From Cherax quadricarinatus (Eukaryota; Arthropoda; Malacostraca; Decapoda; Parastacidae): a stretch of 64,000 bases of DNA. The translations under genes were made by a program, and so were the position numbers. Position 1 is the stretch's first letter. Every line of letters starts with the position of its first letter. Of this stretch, positions 31,060 through 41,631 are shown piece after piece. The notes beneath the pieces were generated by a model. It worked only from the letters and a program-made list of their open reading frames with translations. It made no database searches and had not been told where the DNA came from. The DNA lies in the NCBI RefSeq assembly GCF_038502225.1, contig NC_091382.1, positions 11,126,243 through 11,190,242 of the forward strand. The letters are read 5' to 3'.

Positions 31060-31740
31060 AGGGTGGTAGACAGCAACTGCCCAGGAAGGTACTAACGTCC
31101 TGCCAAGTGAGTGTGAAATGGAAGCCTGTAATTGTTTTATATGATGGTAGGATAGCTGGTGTCTTTTTCTGTCTCATAAACATGCAAGATTTCAGGTACA
31201 TCTTGCTACTTCTACTTACACTTAGGTCACACTACACTTGCATATACAGTGGACCCCCGGTTTACGATCAGCTCCCAATGCGACCAATTATGTATGTGTA
31301 TTTATGTAAGTGTGTTTGTACGTGTATGTTTGGGGGTCTGAAATGGACTAATCTAATTCACAATATTCCTTATGGAAGCAAATTCGGTCAGTAATGGCAC
31401 CTGAACATACTTCTGGAATGAAATAATATCGTAAGACAGGGGTCCACTGTACAAGCATATTCATATATACACACACACTCCTCTGGGTTTTCTTCTATTT
31501 TCTTACTAGTTCTTGTTCTTGTTTATTTCCACTTATCTCCATGGGCAAGTGGAACAGAATTCTTCCTCCATAAGCCATGCGTGTTGTAAGAGATGACTAA
31601 AATCCCAGGAGCATGGGGATAGTAACCCATTCTCCTGTATACATTCCTAAAGTTAAAGAGAGAAGATTTTTTCTTTCTTTTTTTGGGCCACCCTGCCTCA
31701 GTGGGATATGGCCAGTTTATTGAAAGAAGAAAGAAGAAGA
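31060..31740 (+). mobile_element. SINE-like element S, nearly full length, with MITE inside
   Basis: It starts GTAGTAGGGTGGTAGACAGC and reads through CTGCCAAGTGAGTGTGAAAT, TAGGTCACACTACACTTGCA, CCTCTGGGTTTTCTTCTATT and GTGTTGTAAGAGATGACTAA. It ends with GGGCCACCCTGCCTCAGTGG and TTATTGAAAGAAG. Without the MITE it is about 480 bp, the best full-length guide to the family. Confidence 0.8.
31247..31449. mobile_element. Tigger-derived MITE (copy 3), inside SINE-like element
   Basis: The ends CAGTGGACCCCCGGTTTACG and CGTAAGACAGGGGTCCACTG are flanked by TA. It interrupts the SINE-like element between CATA and ACAAGCATAT, so it is younger than that copy. Confidence 0.93.
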
Positions 31741-31917
31741 CATAGATCTTACCCTCTATTATTATTATTCTATACTTTTATCACATCAATTTGAGGGTGA
31801 ATACAATCTTTTTTTTAGTATCCAAAATACACATATTATTTAGTTGTTTTGCATACATGCAATTCAAATTCCATGACACACCCATGTACAACATACACGT
31901 ATTTGAAAAGCGCTGAC
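31741..31917. other. Kindlin intron next to exon
   Basis: This is unique sequence that includes the splice donor side of the exon at 31918. I see nothing else in it. Confidence 0.5.
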
Positions 31918-32130
31918 CTTTCCTCGGATGCGTCGCACAAATCGTGGAGCCAAGTAGTGTTCTGGTTGGATGTCCAGACTCTCTGGGTTAAGAACCGGGG
32001 CAGGAGCAGGGTGCTGCATAGACAGGAAGGCCAAGATAGACTTAACTTCACTGTCATATGTTGAGTCAGCCAGGGATTTGCCTTTAGATGCCAATCGCAT
32101 AGCAGCCATCCACCGTGCATACTGCTCTTC
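31918..32130 (-). CDS. Fermt: Kindlin (fermitin) exon, end of PH domain and linker
   Basis: This 213-bp exon (71 codons, phase 0 at both ends) has the acceptor TTTTCATATAG and donor AAG|GTCAGC on the minus strand; the donor is weaker than usual. It encodes [20 protein letters not shown], the end of the PH-domain helix that kindlins share (QYA.WMAA.RLASKGK). Then come the conserved ADS.Y..EV..IL.FL.MQH block and the lead into F3 ([11 protein letters not shown]). It joins in frame to the exon at 50312-50543 upstream and the exon at 2006-2146 downstream. The PH domain binds phosphoinositides and helps kindlin sit on the membrane near integrin tails. Confidence 0.94.
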
Positions 32131-32242
32131 CTATATGAAAATAAAATAATCATTCTTTAGATGATACAGGACACAATGAAATTTTATATTATTTTGTACA
32201 CTATTATTTATTAAGTTTTCATACTTAGATTTAGTTCTCAGT
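32131..32242. other. Kindlin intron, 3' end
   Basis: This is the end of the 18.2-kb intron on the minus strand, with a short T-rich tract before the acceptor. Confidence 0.5.
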
Positions 32243-32392
32243 TTTTTTTACCATATCGGCTGTCTACCACCAAGGTAGGTGGTAGACAGCCTGTATAAAT
32301 TTAGTAATTTATGCAGAAGGGGTTACTAGCCCCTTGCTCCTTGCATTTTAGTTGCCTCTTATGACACACATGGCTTAACCCCTTCAGTATCA
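32243..32392 (-). mobile_element. SINE-like element S, 3' part
   Basis: Its decayed tail hairpin GGCTGTCTACCACCAAGGTA is followed by GGGGTTACTAGCCCCTTGCT and GCCTCTTATGACACACATGG. It is truncated at its 5' side. Confidence 0.7.
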
Positions 32393-33025
32393 ATCCTGTA
32401 ATATCACGGCATTGAAGTCAGTGTTCGTCTGGAGACAGGACAAAATACTCCTTGAATATTTCACTATCATCAACTCTACAGCTTATTTATCTATCACAGT
32501 TCATCCAATAAGAAATAATAAACAATATAAATGATGCAGAAACCTGATATATACTCTAGCATGAATAAAATATGTCATTATGTAACAGGTGGAGGCGGCC
32601 ACAACCGCTCCCTCTTTGTTGTGGTAAACACTGCTATCTAGTGACGGCCTTTTGAAGCCGTCTATTATTATAATTATTACGATGTAGTACATTATTATTA
32701 TATATGTATTATTATATATATATTATTATTATTATTATTATTGTATTATATTATTATTGTATTATATTATATGATGGGGTCCACCTCTGATGTAAATTGT
32801 GGGACCCATAGCCTCGGAGAAGTGGATAAAAAGGCTTCAATGAAGAATATTTGGATTTCTTCCTAAAGCCGTTTGAATATTCCATTTCTCCTACCACCCC
32901 ATCTTTTCATTCTTTTTTACCAATAGGTATATTTTATTACATAATATGGTACAGAAGATTTGAGAGATACATTGTTGATATAAAGGTGGCATATAAGGTA
33001 CATGCTGTTACGTGTGTATCACCGA
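32393..33025. other. Intron sequence with ATT repeat
   Basis: An (ATT)n-rich tract lies at 32662-32770. The part right of about 32770 may be the 3' untranslated region of the LINE that starts at 33026 (it precedes that stop codon on the minus strand), but I have no second copy to prove it. Confidence 0.45.
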
Positions 33026-34566
33026 TTATAAGGCGAAAATCTCATCCAGCTCCTCAGAGCTGGGGCGTGTGCCCAAAATACAGCAGGCATTACCCCTTTG
33101 AACAGCCGCACTGAGCCGCTGGAACAGAAAACTAGCTGCCCTGGGATCCCTAGTTACCCTGATGAGTCTTTTTCCCAGCTCTTTAAGGAATTCAGATGCA
33201 CTCTTTCCCCATGAGCCAAGGGTCTCTGAGCCTATGGGAACAAACATATAATGATGGGCAAGTTCTCCATATTTTCTAGACTTTTGGGACTCCCTGAAGC
33301 TGGCAGCTGCCCCTCCTTCCTCCCTGGTGTATGGGAGATAGGTATCAGCCAAGGTAGATGCACATGTATAGTCCCACACCACCTGCTTCCCATCTGTCCA
33401 GGCTTGAAGGGTGATACCATCTGGATGCTTCTGGCTGCCATCAGATCTGCATAGTTGGGGTGGCTCTCTTACTGCTGGGCATCCAGCTGTTGTGAGGCTC
33501 CTCTTGATAATGTTATTAACCTCCTCATGTTTTGCATTCTTTCCCTCGGATTTATGGCACACAAGACCATGGTACCCGAATCGGTCTGCTGCTTCACTGC
33601 CACAAATACACCTGTGTTCGGCGAGAATAGGGGCGGCAAGTCGAAGGGCAACACCGATGCGGATGGTCTGTGGGTCGAGGCGTGTGCCAAGGCTGGAGTT
33701 GGGAACAGCCAACAGAAAGTCCCCAGCATGAGGGGCTCTCACTGCCAGGAGGCGGGCTCTATCCTTCCCTGACACTTTGAAGCATTGTTGAGGCTATATT
33801 TTCCATTATTGAACCATCCCAGTGCGATTGTTTGTAGTTGTTGGGGGGAGCAGGTCTGGTTTCAGAGCCCGTTAGATTATCCCAGATCACTGCTCCGTCA
33901 ATGAATTTTTGGTCCTGGACTCCAATCTTGTCCCTAAGATGTTCAGGGAGAATCGCTGCTACAAGCTCTCTGGATGCAATACACGAGGACAGAAAAGCAG
34001 GTAACGCAATCTGTGATTACTTGCAGACACCAATGCCTCCTAGTCTGACTGGAAGTGTAGCTTGGTTCCACTGCCCGTCTTCTAGAGTAAGGTTAAGAAC
34101 TTTCGTGAAAATCTGCCTCAGAATACTGTCATATTCGTGCTGTATAGGGTTATCATATGAAGGTGCACATCTTAGGAAATATGTCAACCTGGGCAGACTC
34201 GAGCACTTTGTGAGAAGGTACAAGGCATCGTGGGTGTCCAGATTGCCTATTCGTTGTTCCATTCTCCTTAACTCTTCCAATTTCTTCCTGAGAATTGTGT
34301 CAATGGCATTGCTTCCCAGAGGTGCTCCTAGCAAGACACTATTTGTGGGGGCAATGACTGCTGCTCCTGGTAGTTTTGATCTCACTGCATTTATCACTTG
34401 TTGACTGACTGAGATGATTTCACGTTTGGATGGATTCAGGATGAGACCCATTTCCTGTCCCCGTGTCATTACCTGTGTAAGGTCATGTAGGAGGGACTCC
34501 TTTGTACCTGCTAGTGTGCCATCATCTAGGAACCAGATGTTTGGCTCGCTGGTCAGTCTGACTGTG
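33026..34566 (-). pseudogene. LINE with restriction-like endonuclease, C-terminal part
   Basis: On the minus strand, 34566 to 34017 continues the reverse transcriptase with the catalytic box IWFLDDGTLAG and the thumb. It reaches a TAA, runs on in the same frame (AFLSSCIASRELVAAILPEH), then shifts by one base near 33775. The last part (33026-33775) has a cysteine/histidine cluster (CICGSEAADRFGYHGLVC) and a PD-(D/E)XK-like block (HPDGITLQAW, QVVWDYTCASTLADTYL). This order (RT, zinc knuckle, restriction-like endonuclease) is that of R2-type early-branching LINEs. FLDDG replaces the usual FADD. I cannot name the clade. Confidence 0.75.
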
Positions 34567-35790
34567 TGTTGCAACCCCTGAATGGGTTACAATGATTATT
34601 ATGTATATATATAATGTATATTACCTTTTCATTTAATTTTATATTGCTTATATTTGCAATAATAGCTAAATCGTAAATGTATGACTTTATATTATTATTT
34701 GACTGTTATATTGTTATTTAGCTTATGTTGTTAGGATGTGTATAAAATGTGCTCAGTTAGGCTTGATTGTCAAACTACTGTAATTATCGCTTGTCGCTTG
34801 TTATACTGCCGGCTTCTGAGCTGCAGTTGTCCACGTAGCTATCACGTGATCGAGGGGGGGGGGTGTCCTCACCTCTCGAAAAGTATTCAGTCTGCTGGAG
34901 ACTCGCTTGCTGGTTGGACAGATTGTCTGTCTCACTATTCTTGTTAGTTCTGTAGAACTTTGTTCACAGAACATTGTAAAGACTTAGTGATTTTCGACGT
35001 TGTACTGAGGTTGTGTGTCACATAGACACTCTGAGTATCTCAGGTCCTTAGCTATAGCTTCTGACCTAATTTTGTACTGGTTCCTGTGTATTGTCACAGT
35101 CACAGTTTTATCTATGCTGAACAAAGATTCAGTATTATGGGAGTTTTGTAACTTTTGTGGAGGATCTGCTGATGGTCCCTACTTAGTGTCGTTATATTAT
35201 TTCCCAGTTCCTGATTCTGTGTCGCAGTCGCTTGATATTGCATTGCTATTGGGCTTAGCATTCTTTGTCGTTCAAGCAGACTGTTCGGGTTGCCAGTCGG
35301 TCAAGAAGTTAGTTTATTTGAGGACTTTGTCAGTCACTTGTTTAAGTCTAATTCGAGTCTTGAGACACAGCTAACTACTTAAGAGCACTTATACGCATAC
35401 ACACACTTGTACATATTTGTAATATCTTATTAAATGTTAATGTACCTGACGGTACTTAAGAATTATAAATGTGATATGTGCTTTCAGCACAATAATATTG
35501 AACTCGAGAGATTGATTTTATTTTGATTGCTGTAATTAATTTAATTTGATAATATACCTCTAGACAACTTACTACTTAATAAATTTATTAAATTTTAATT
35601 TCTCTAGTTAGTAGCCTACCAGTTGTAATCCTAAAGCACTATTGAATAATACTGATTTATAATGGATAATTGGACAAGGATACTGACTACTTGTTACGAA
35701 AACCCAGTAACAGGCTGGATGCTAGAAGGGCAGTCCTTTCTAGTATTCACTGGAGATCTCTAAGCTTTTAGAATCGCGTTTTTTGTAACA
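34567..35790 (+). repeat. 5' LTR
   Basis: It begins TGTTGCAACCCCTGAATGGG and ends GCGTTTTTTGTAACA (TG...CA). It is 1224 bp, close to identical to 41632-42853. It includes a G10 run near 34854, an AT-rich start and AATAAA near 35578. Confidence 0.97.
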
Positions 35791-35792
35791 AA

Positions 35793-35810
35793 TGGGGGCC
35801 CGTCCGGGAT
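35793..35810 (+). promoter_or_regulatory. Primer binding site, tRNA-Pro type
   Basis: TGGGGGCCCGTCCGGGAT starts two bases after the 5' LTR. It is complementary to the 3' end of a proline tRNA ending ...GGGCCCCCA and differs at one base from the well-known murine gammaretrovirus site. Confidence 0.85.
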
Positions 35811-36079
35811 GCTCTTGATCCAAGGTGTTGGAGAAATTGTCCAGTTTGACATACTAGTACTTCTATGATCAAACACTTTTGAGTACTTTCCTAATCTGAA
35901 GACTTTGAGTTTAGTCTTGTACGACATACCAGGTGGATGTATGTACTTGACTGAGTCTCTTGATCCAAGGAGATGGAAATACTGTTTATGAGTTCTAACT
36001 CTAAGACAACTAACACTAAAATTCCTATTAGGATTATAGTTTCCCATAATCACTCTCTCGTAGTACAATTATTTTCGTG

Positions 36080-37627
36080 ATGTATGCCAAAGTGAAACAG
36101 TTAATTGATACTCTGACTTTGTCTGAGTTAAGTACATTAAAACTTCAGACGTGTTGGCAAGTAGCCCAATATCTCGGTGTGACGTATAACAGGAATTACA
36201 CCGCAGAAACTGTCAGAGCATTAATTAAAGATATATTGTTTCCTGCTCATACAGAGATGTCTGATTATGATTCAGATTCAGAAAGTCTAGTGTCACAATT
36301 AGGAAATATGGCTCTATTTGAAGTTGATGAAAGAGCAACTAGAGCAGTAGTGAGCCTCGTGTCTGAGCCTAGTGTAGCTCAGTTCTCGCTCGCTCCTTCC
36401 TTCACTGACACTATAGTACAGAGTATAGCTGGTAGTATGACACAGCCTAATACTAGTACAGTGTATACTACACCTGTATTTACTTATCCTAGACCAGATC
36501 TAGACACTCTAGAGACGGCTGGACCAAGTGTCCGACCTAAGGACCGTCCAGACCATGTTAATTTCCCTACTCCTCCATTACCCACTGGTCCTATCTCTCA
36601 GGAACAGTTTGAGAGGTTTGAACGCCTCCTTATGTTGCAGACTGCACAAATAGAGGCACAGAGGAAATTGAACGAAGAAGATTTCCAGAGAGAAAATGTT
36701 CGTCTGTTAAGACAACAGACTGATAGATCACAGGACACATTTAATGTGCAGAAAGCTGCATCCATGGTTCCTAAGTTTTTTGAAAGTGACTTAGACACAT
36801 ATTTTGATGTGTTTGAGAACCAGGCTCGTGCTATGAACTGGCCACGTAAGCACTGGGCAACATTGCTTCATACAGCTTTGACGGGAAGAGCTCAAACTTG
36901 TACGGCTGCTTTACCATTTGCTAAGTACATTAGTTATGACGCTGTCAAACAAACTATTCTAGAGACATATAACTTGTTACCTGTAAGTTATCAAAGAGCA
37001 TTTCGTACGTTACAACGACGACAAGATCAAACTTGTGTAGAGTTTGCTCGTGAGAAAAAAGTTGCTTTTGAGAGGTGGTGTAGAGCTGCCAAGTGTAACA
37101 ACTACGGCAGCCTTGTTCAGTTGTTACTACATGAAGAATTTAACAACTGTATGTCTGCTGACATACAAGAATATCTGATCGATCATACTACCTCAGATAT
37201 TCTGGAAACTGCAGCATTAGCAGACAATTACGAAATTTCTCACAAACTTGTACGTATTAAAACACACAGAAACAAGGTAACTAAAGATTGTCCTAGAAGT
37301 TGGCAACCTAAATCAGCTGCTCATTGCCGGCCTGATGTACCTGCTACTGTAACTTCTCGTACCTTTACCAGGAAAACTCACGATCCTGAATCTGTCTCTG
37401 TGGCTAGACAGAAATCTGATATCGAGAAGAAGAAAGTTAAATGTGCATATTGTAACAGAAAAGGACATACTAGAGAGTATTGCTATAAGTTAGAAAGAGA
37501 TACGAGAAACAGTCGTGCGGCTGGCGCCCCCACTCAAGTCGTATCCTCTTCCGAGCAACAAAGGCACCAAAATCCTAGCAATTCCTCTTATCCTACTGTT
37601 TTAGATAATGTTACTCAGGATAGATGA
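36080..37627 (+). CDS. Gag of Gmr1-type element
   Basis: 515 codons run from the ATG at 36080; the GTG three bases upstream is not a likely eukaryotic start. The central region (about residues 220-380) has the Gypsy-type capsid look (FFESDLDTYFDVFE, CVEFAREKK). A zinc knuckle CAYCNRKGHTREYC (about 455-468) has CX2CX4HX4C spacing. Gag would form the particle and package the RNA. It ends with TGA at 37625-37627, after which the same frame stays open through pol. The TGA is followed by CTAG, a context known to allow readthrough. Confidence 0.92.
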   Translation: MYAKVKQLIDTLTLSELSTLKLQTCWQVAQYLGVTYNRNYTAETVRALIKDILFPAHTEMSDYDSDSESLVSQLGNMALFEVDERATRAVVSLVSEPSVAQFSLAPSFTDTIVQSIAGSMTQPNTSTVYTTPVFTYPRPDLDTLETAGPSVRPKDRPDHVNFPTPPLPTGPISQEQFERFERLLMLQTAQIEAQRKLNEEDFQRENVRLLRQQTDRSQDTFNVQKAASMVPKFFESDLDTYFDVFENQARAMNWPRKHWATLLHTALTGRAQTCTAALPFAKYISYDAVKQTILETYNLLPVSYQRAFRTLQRRQDQTCVEFAREKKVAFERWCRAAKCNNYGSLVQLLLHEEFNNCMSADIQEYLIDHTTSDILETAALADNYEISHKLVRIKTHRNKVTKDCPRSWQPKSAAHCRPDVPATVTSRTFTRKTHDPESVSVARQKSDIEKKKVKCAYCNRKGHTREYCYKLERDTRNSRAAGAPTQVVSSSEQQRHQNPSNSSYPTVLDNVTQDR

Positions 37628-37631
37628 CTAG
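37625..37631 (+). promoter_or_regulatory. UGA-CUA-G stop-readthrough context between gag and pol
   Basis: The gag stop TGA is followed directly by CTAG. The frame then runs 14 codons to the ATG at 37670 and on to 41017 without a stop. UGA followed by CUAG is an established readthrough motif in cellular and viral mRNAs. Its use here is an inference. Confidence 0.7.
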
Positions 37632-37669
37632 CGTCAGAAAGTGTATCTGACGAAAAGATTCGTTCAGCA

Positions 37670-40600
37670 ATGAGTCCTTACTTTTCGAGAGATAAAGTAG
37701 GATTTGACGAATCACATCTAACTGAGATAATTTCTTTCAGAGACACTGGCAGTTATCTCACGTTATTAAGAGAAGATGTACTGCCCATAACTGACGATAC
37801 CTATTGCAAGATAGATGTATTGTTAGAAGCCTATGGAGGGGCTGTTATAAAAGTGCCTCTGCACAAAGTTTATATTGAAACAAGCTATTATACTGGTTAT
37901 ATTTCAGTGGGTATATCCAGTGGTGTATTTCCCATCAGGTCAGTGGACTTGTTGATAGGGAACGATATCCTTCATGCTGGTATATGTAAAGAACCACTTG
38001 TGATTGATAATAACACTGATGATAATTATGCCATTGAAGCTTGTAGAGAGAAACCTATTTTATTTCCTCTCAGCGCAATTACTAGAGCTATGTCAAAGAT
38101 TCAACAACCATCCTTGTCGCCTGTTGAATTAGTGGATGACAATGATTTGGGGTTGAATATGTTGTTTAGTGACGCTCTGCGCCCCGGGTCATTAACACTG
38201 ACTCCCCCCGGTCATCAACCTAGTCAGGACACAACTGACGTTAAATTTCTTACTCATGATGATTTAATCAAGGATCAGTTTGTTGATCAGTCACTGGAAA
38301 GACTGAGAGATATAGCAGTTACTGAGAGTGAAGCAAAGGATCTCGATAATTGTTACTACTATAGTAACGGTGTACTGATGGAGAAAAATACATGTAAGTT
38401 GTCAGCTGATAGTGTTTCTACCACAGTCAAGAATCTAGTTGTGTTACCAGTTACATTTCGTGAACAAGCCATTGATTTTGCTCACAATAGTCCCATAGGA
38501 GGACATTTGGGTGTCAAGAAGACACTCGGTAAACTGGCAAAACATTTTACTTGGCCAAAGATGAAGGAAACAGTAGCTGATCATGTGCGACGTTGCCACG
38601 TGTGTCAAGTGACAGGCAAGCCAGCGCACACACCTCCACCTGCGCCTCTCATTCCTATCACCGTGCATGGTGAACCATTCTCACGTCTTATTATTGATTG
38701 TGTTGGTCCTTTGCCTAGAACCAAACTAGGAAACCAATACTTATTTACTATTATGGACGCTGCAACACGCTATCCCGAAGCTATTCCTATGAGAAAAATT
38801 AATGCTCGTGCTATTGTGAGAGCGTTGATGAAATTTTTCTCCCAGGTTGGATTGCCACGAGAGATACAATCAGATCAGGGATCTAATTTCACTTCTAAGA
38901 TCTTTCGAGAAGCATTATCCCACCTAGGAATAAAGTCTGTACTTTCAACCAGTTATCATCCACAGTCACAAGGTGCTCTAGAGAGATTTCATCAGACATT
39001 GAAGTCTATGATGAGAGCTTATTGTGAGCATTTTTCTAGAGACTGGGATGAGGGTATACCTTTTCTTCTGTTCGCTATGAGAGAAAGTGAGCAAGAAAGT
39101 CTCGGGTTTAGTCCGTTTGAACTAATATTCGGACACCAAGTGCGTGGTCCTCTCGCAGTGTTAAAAGACGTGTGGACAGGAAAATCAAATCCATCATTGA
39201 GTACTTCACCTTCATTAATGCAGCAACATTTGACAGCCGCTAGAGAGCTAGCTTCGAAAAACCTAGTTTCAGCCCAAGCTAGAATGAAGCAACATTATGA
39301 CAAGCGTGCTGTCTCTCGTTCTTTTAAAGCAGGAGATAAGGTGATGGCTCGGAAATTAGTACCAGGTCATGCTCTACAAGCCAGGTATGATGGTCCCCTG
39401 GAAGTAGTGAAAAAGCTTAGCGACGTAAATTATTTGGTACGTACGCCTGGGAAAAAGAAATCTGATCATGTGTACCATGTTAACCAGCTTAAGATATACT
39501 ACGCTAGTCCTCTACCTACTACTTCTATTCTTCCTAGGACAGAGGAAGAAAACGTCAGTCTACCTGACATCTCTAGAGGTATAGAGGTGCGTTTAGAAAA
39601 TTCTGTGACTCTACAGTCACTAGACGATTTTCTTAGTAACCTTGAGATTGATAAAGCTGGTGATGTTAAAAACATGATTTTGCATTTCCCTGAATTGTTC
39701 AGTGATGTTCCTAAACATTGTACTCTGGGTGTACATGACGTTGATGTACAGGGAGCATCACCCATTAAGCAATCACCATATAGGATGAGTCCAACAAAGC
39801 ATAAAGCATTGAGAGAAGAGGTTGATTTTCTGTTATCTCACGGACTTATTGAACGCAGTAAAAGTCCATGGGCATCTCCCTGTATTTTAGTGCCTAAACC
39901 TGACGGTAGTTTCAGGATGTGCACTGATTACAGGAAAGTGAACTCTGTCACCTCGCCTGATGGTTATCCTCTACCTCGCATTGACGACCTTATTGACCGT
40001 GTGTCAGGAGCCCAGTTTGTCAGCCGTTTAGATCTCTTACGAGGCTATTATCAAGTCCCGCTTACTGAACGTGCTCAAGAAATATCTGCTTTTACTGTTC
40101 AAGATGGATTGTTTAACTACCTCGTCACCCCCTTCGGCCTATGTAACGCGGCTTCTTCATTCCAACGTATAATGAACGAGTTGACTCACAACTTAGAAGG
40201 AGTAGAAGCCTACCTTGACGACTTAGTGGTGTACAGTGACGAGTGGGAACAGCACTTGACGCGTCTCAGAGCATTGTTTGAGAGACTGGCGCACTACAAC
40301 TTCACTGTTAACTTAGCTAAATGTAGTTTTGGTCAAGCCAAGATTACCTATCTAGGTTTTTGTATCGGCCAAGGTGGGGTTGCTCCTATTGAGGCTAAGG
40401 TTCGTGCAATTTCTGAATTTCCAGTGCCACAGGATAGGAAAGGAGTACAGAGATTCCTGGGTATGGCAGGATATTATCGCAGGTTCTGTCCAAACTTTTC
40501 TCAGATTGCAGCTCCTCTCACTGAGCTTACTAGTAGCAAAGTTCAGTTCACCTGGACTAGAGATTGTTCAGACTCGTTCAAAAGGTTGAAGCGCTTGCTA

Positions 40601-41017
40601 TCCTCTGCTCCTGTGTTGAAGAGTCCTAATTTCAATCTTCCCTTCTTTTTACATATAGATGCGAGTGGCTATGCAGTGGGTGCTGTGCTGCTCCAACAGT
40701 CAACATCCACTGATATTCTCCATCCTATATGTTACTATTCATCTAAGCTTAAACGACACCAGAAAAATTATGCCACTATTGAGAAAAAGGCTCTAGCTCT
40801 TGTGGTGTCCTTGGAACATTTTGACGTGTATTTGGGCACTTCCCCATTTAAAATTAACGTTTTTTCAGACCACAATCCACTCACCTATATAAACACCATG
40901 AAGAGTAAAAATGCTAGGATCATGAGGTGGGCCCTCAGAATCCAACCTTATTCTATTAGCATAAAACACATAAGTGGTCATTGTAATGTAATTGCTGACG
41001 CTCTGTCACGTCCTTAA
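37670..41017 (+). CDS. Pol of Gmr1-type element: protease-integrase-RT-RNase H
   Basis: 1115 codons from the ATG at 37670; the frame is open from 37628. Residue numbers use that ATG. Protease: DTG at 25-27 and LLIGNDIL near 100. Integrase: zinc finger near 279-315 (GGHLGVKK, RRCHVC), then D343 (IIDCVGPL), D402 (QSDQGSNF) and E438 (GALERFHQ), a DD35E core. After a linker comes reverse transcriptase with YLDD at 848-851 and Gypsy-type motifs (WASPCILVPKPDGS, TPFGLCNAASSFQ). RNase H follows with D997 (HIDASGY), FSDHNPL and the end SGHCNVIADALSRP. The enzymes look like Ty3/Gypsy, but integrase precedes RT, the order seen in Copia and in Gmr1-like Gypsy elements. No disabling change is seen. Confidence 0.95.
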   Translation: MSPYFSRDKVGFDESHLTEIISFRDTGSYLTLLREDVLPITDDTYCKIDVLLEAYGGAVIKVPLHKVYIETSYYTGYISVGISSGVFPIRSVDLLIGNDILHAGICKEPLVIDNNTDDNYAIEACREKPILFPLSAITRAMSKIQQPSLSPVELVDDNDLGLNMLFSDALRPGSLTLTPPGHQPSQDTTDVKFLTHDDLIKDQFVDQSLERLRDIAVTESEAKDLDNCYYYSNGVLMEKNTCKLSADSVSTTVKNLVVLPVTFREQAIDFAHNSPIGGHLGVKKTLGKLAKHFTWPKMKETVADHVRRCHVCQVTGKPAHTPPPAPLIPITVHGEPFSRLIIDCVGPLPRTKLGNQYLFTIMDAATRYPEAIPMRKINARAIVRALMKFFSQVGLPREIQSDQGSNFTSKIFREALSHLGIKSVLSTSYHPQSQGALERFHQTLKSMMRAYCEHFSRDWDEGIPFLLFAMRESEQESLGFSPFELIFGHQVRGPLAVLKDVWTGKSNPSLSTSPSLMQQHLTAARELASKNLVSAQARMKQHYDKRAVSRSFKAGDKVMARKLVPGHALQARYDGPLEVVKKLSDVNYLVRTPGKKKSDHVYHVNQLKIYYASPLPTTSILPRTEEENVSLPDISRGIEVRLENSVTLQSLDDFLSNLEIDKAGDVKNMILHFPELFSDVPKHCTLGVHDVDVQGASPIKQSPYRMSPTKHKALREEVDFLLSHGLIERSKSPWASPCILVPKPDGSFRMCTDYRKVNSVTSPDGYPLPRIDDLIDRVSGAQFVSRLDLLRGYYQVPLTERAQEISAFTVQDGLFNYLVTPFGLCNAASSFQRIMNELTHNLEGVEAYLDDLVVYSDEWEQHLTRLRALFERLAHYNFTVNLAKCSFGQAKITYLGFCIGQGGVAPIEAKVRAISEFPVPQDRKGVQRFLGMAGYYRRFCPNFSQIAAPLTELTSSKVQFTWTRDCSDSFKRLKRLLSSAPVLKSPNFNLPFFLHIDASGYAVGAVLLQQSTSTDILHPICYYSSKLKRHQKNYATIEKKALALVVSLEHFDVYLGTSPFKINVFSDHNPLTYINTMKSKNARIMRWALRIQPYSISIKHISGHCNVIADALSRP

Positions 41018-41631
41018 TAATTATCAGTTACATTAAATTAACGTAACTTTATGCCCAAATACGTTTTGTTACTTGCTATGTCAAATTCAGTAAAGTAACT
41101 TAATCCCTCCAGCCCATATTAACTATATATACTCATGTCATGTCTAATTATTATATTTATATATTCACAGTAATGTTGTGTGAGGAGGAGACAAGCTGAG
41201 TGTTGAGTGAGTAGTGTGGTGCGGGTGATGTACTGCGTGACGCAACACTGTCTTGCCGCAGACCCCCCCCCCCTCACTACACACCTTAAGCTGTTTCATA
41301 CTCAGATGTTCATACTGCCTCGCATTCCACAACCACTACTTAAGAGTGGAATGCAGTCTCCTCTACTATGATCGAGCCTCAACGTGCCCTCCTTGTCAGC
41401 GCTATCCTGTCTCTACACTGATGTATATAACCACGAGTATGAAGAGATACGATACTGTGTACTGCCCTAGTACCTAGGGGCATATCCTAGTGACGGACGC
41501 TGTGAAATTGTAGAGGTGCTTGGCACAAGAGACTAATATTTATTTTGATAATAATATTGATATGAGTAACCAGAAATGATGTGAAAAACAACATGCAACT
41601 CCTAGTGCGACCCTCTGTCGTGTTGGGGGGG
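41018..41631 (+). other. 3' untranslated region of the LTR element with G-run
   Basis: It has no frame of interest. It ends CGTGTTGGGGGGG right before the 3' LTR (41632), a short polypurine tract of the kind that primes plus-strand synthesis. A C9 run lies at about 41264-41273. Confidence 0.75.

Noticed and set aside
33251..33772. Plus-strand frames across 33251-33772
   Set aside because: The minus strand carries the Cys/His knuckle and endonuclease-like block; the plus frames are shadows.
35015..35374. 119-codon frame present twice (also 42078-42437)
   Set aside because: It is duplicated only because it lies in the two LTRs; it matches no LTR-element protein and overlaps likely promoter and leader sequence.
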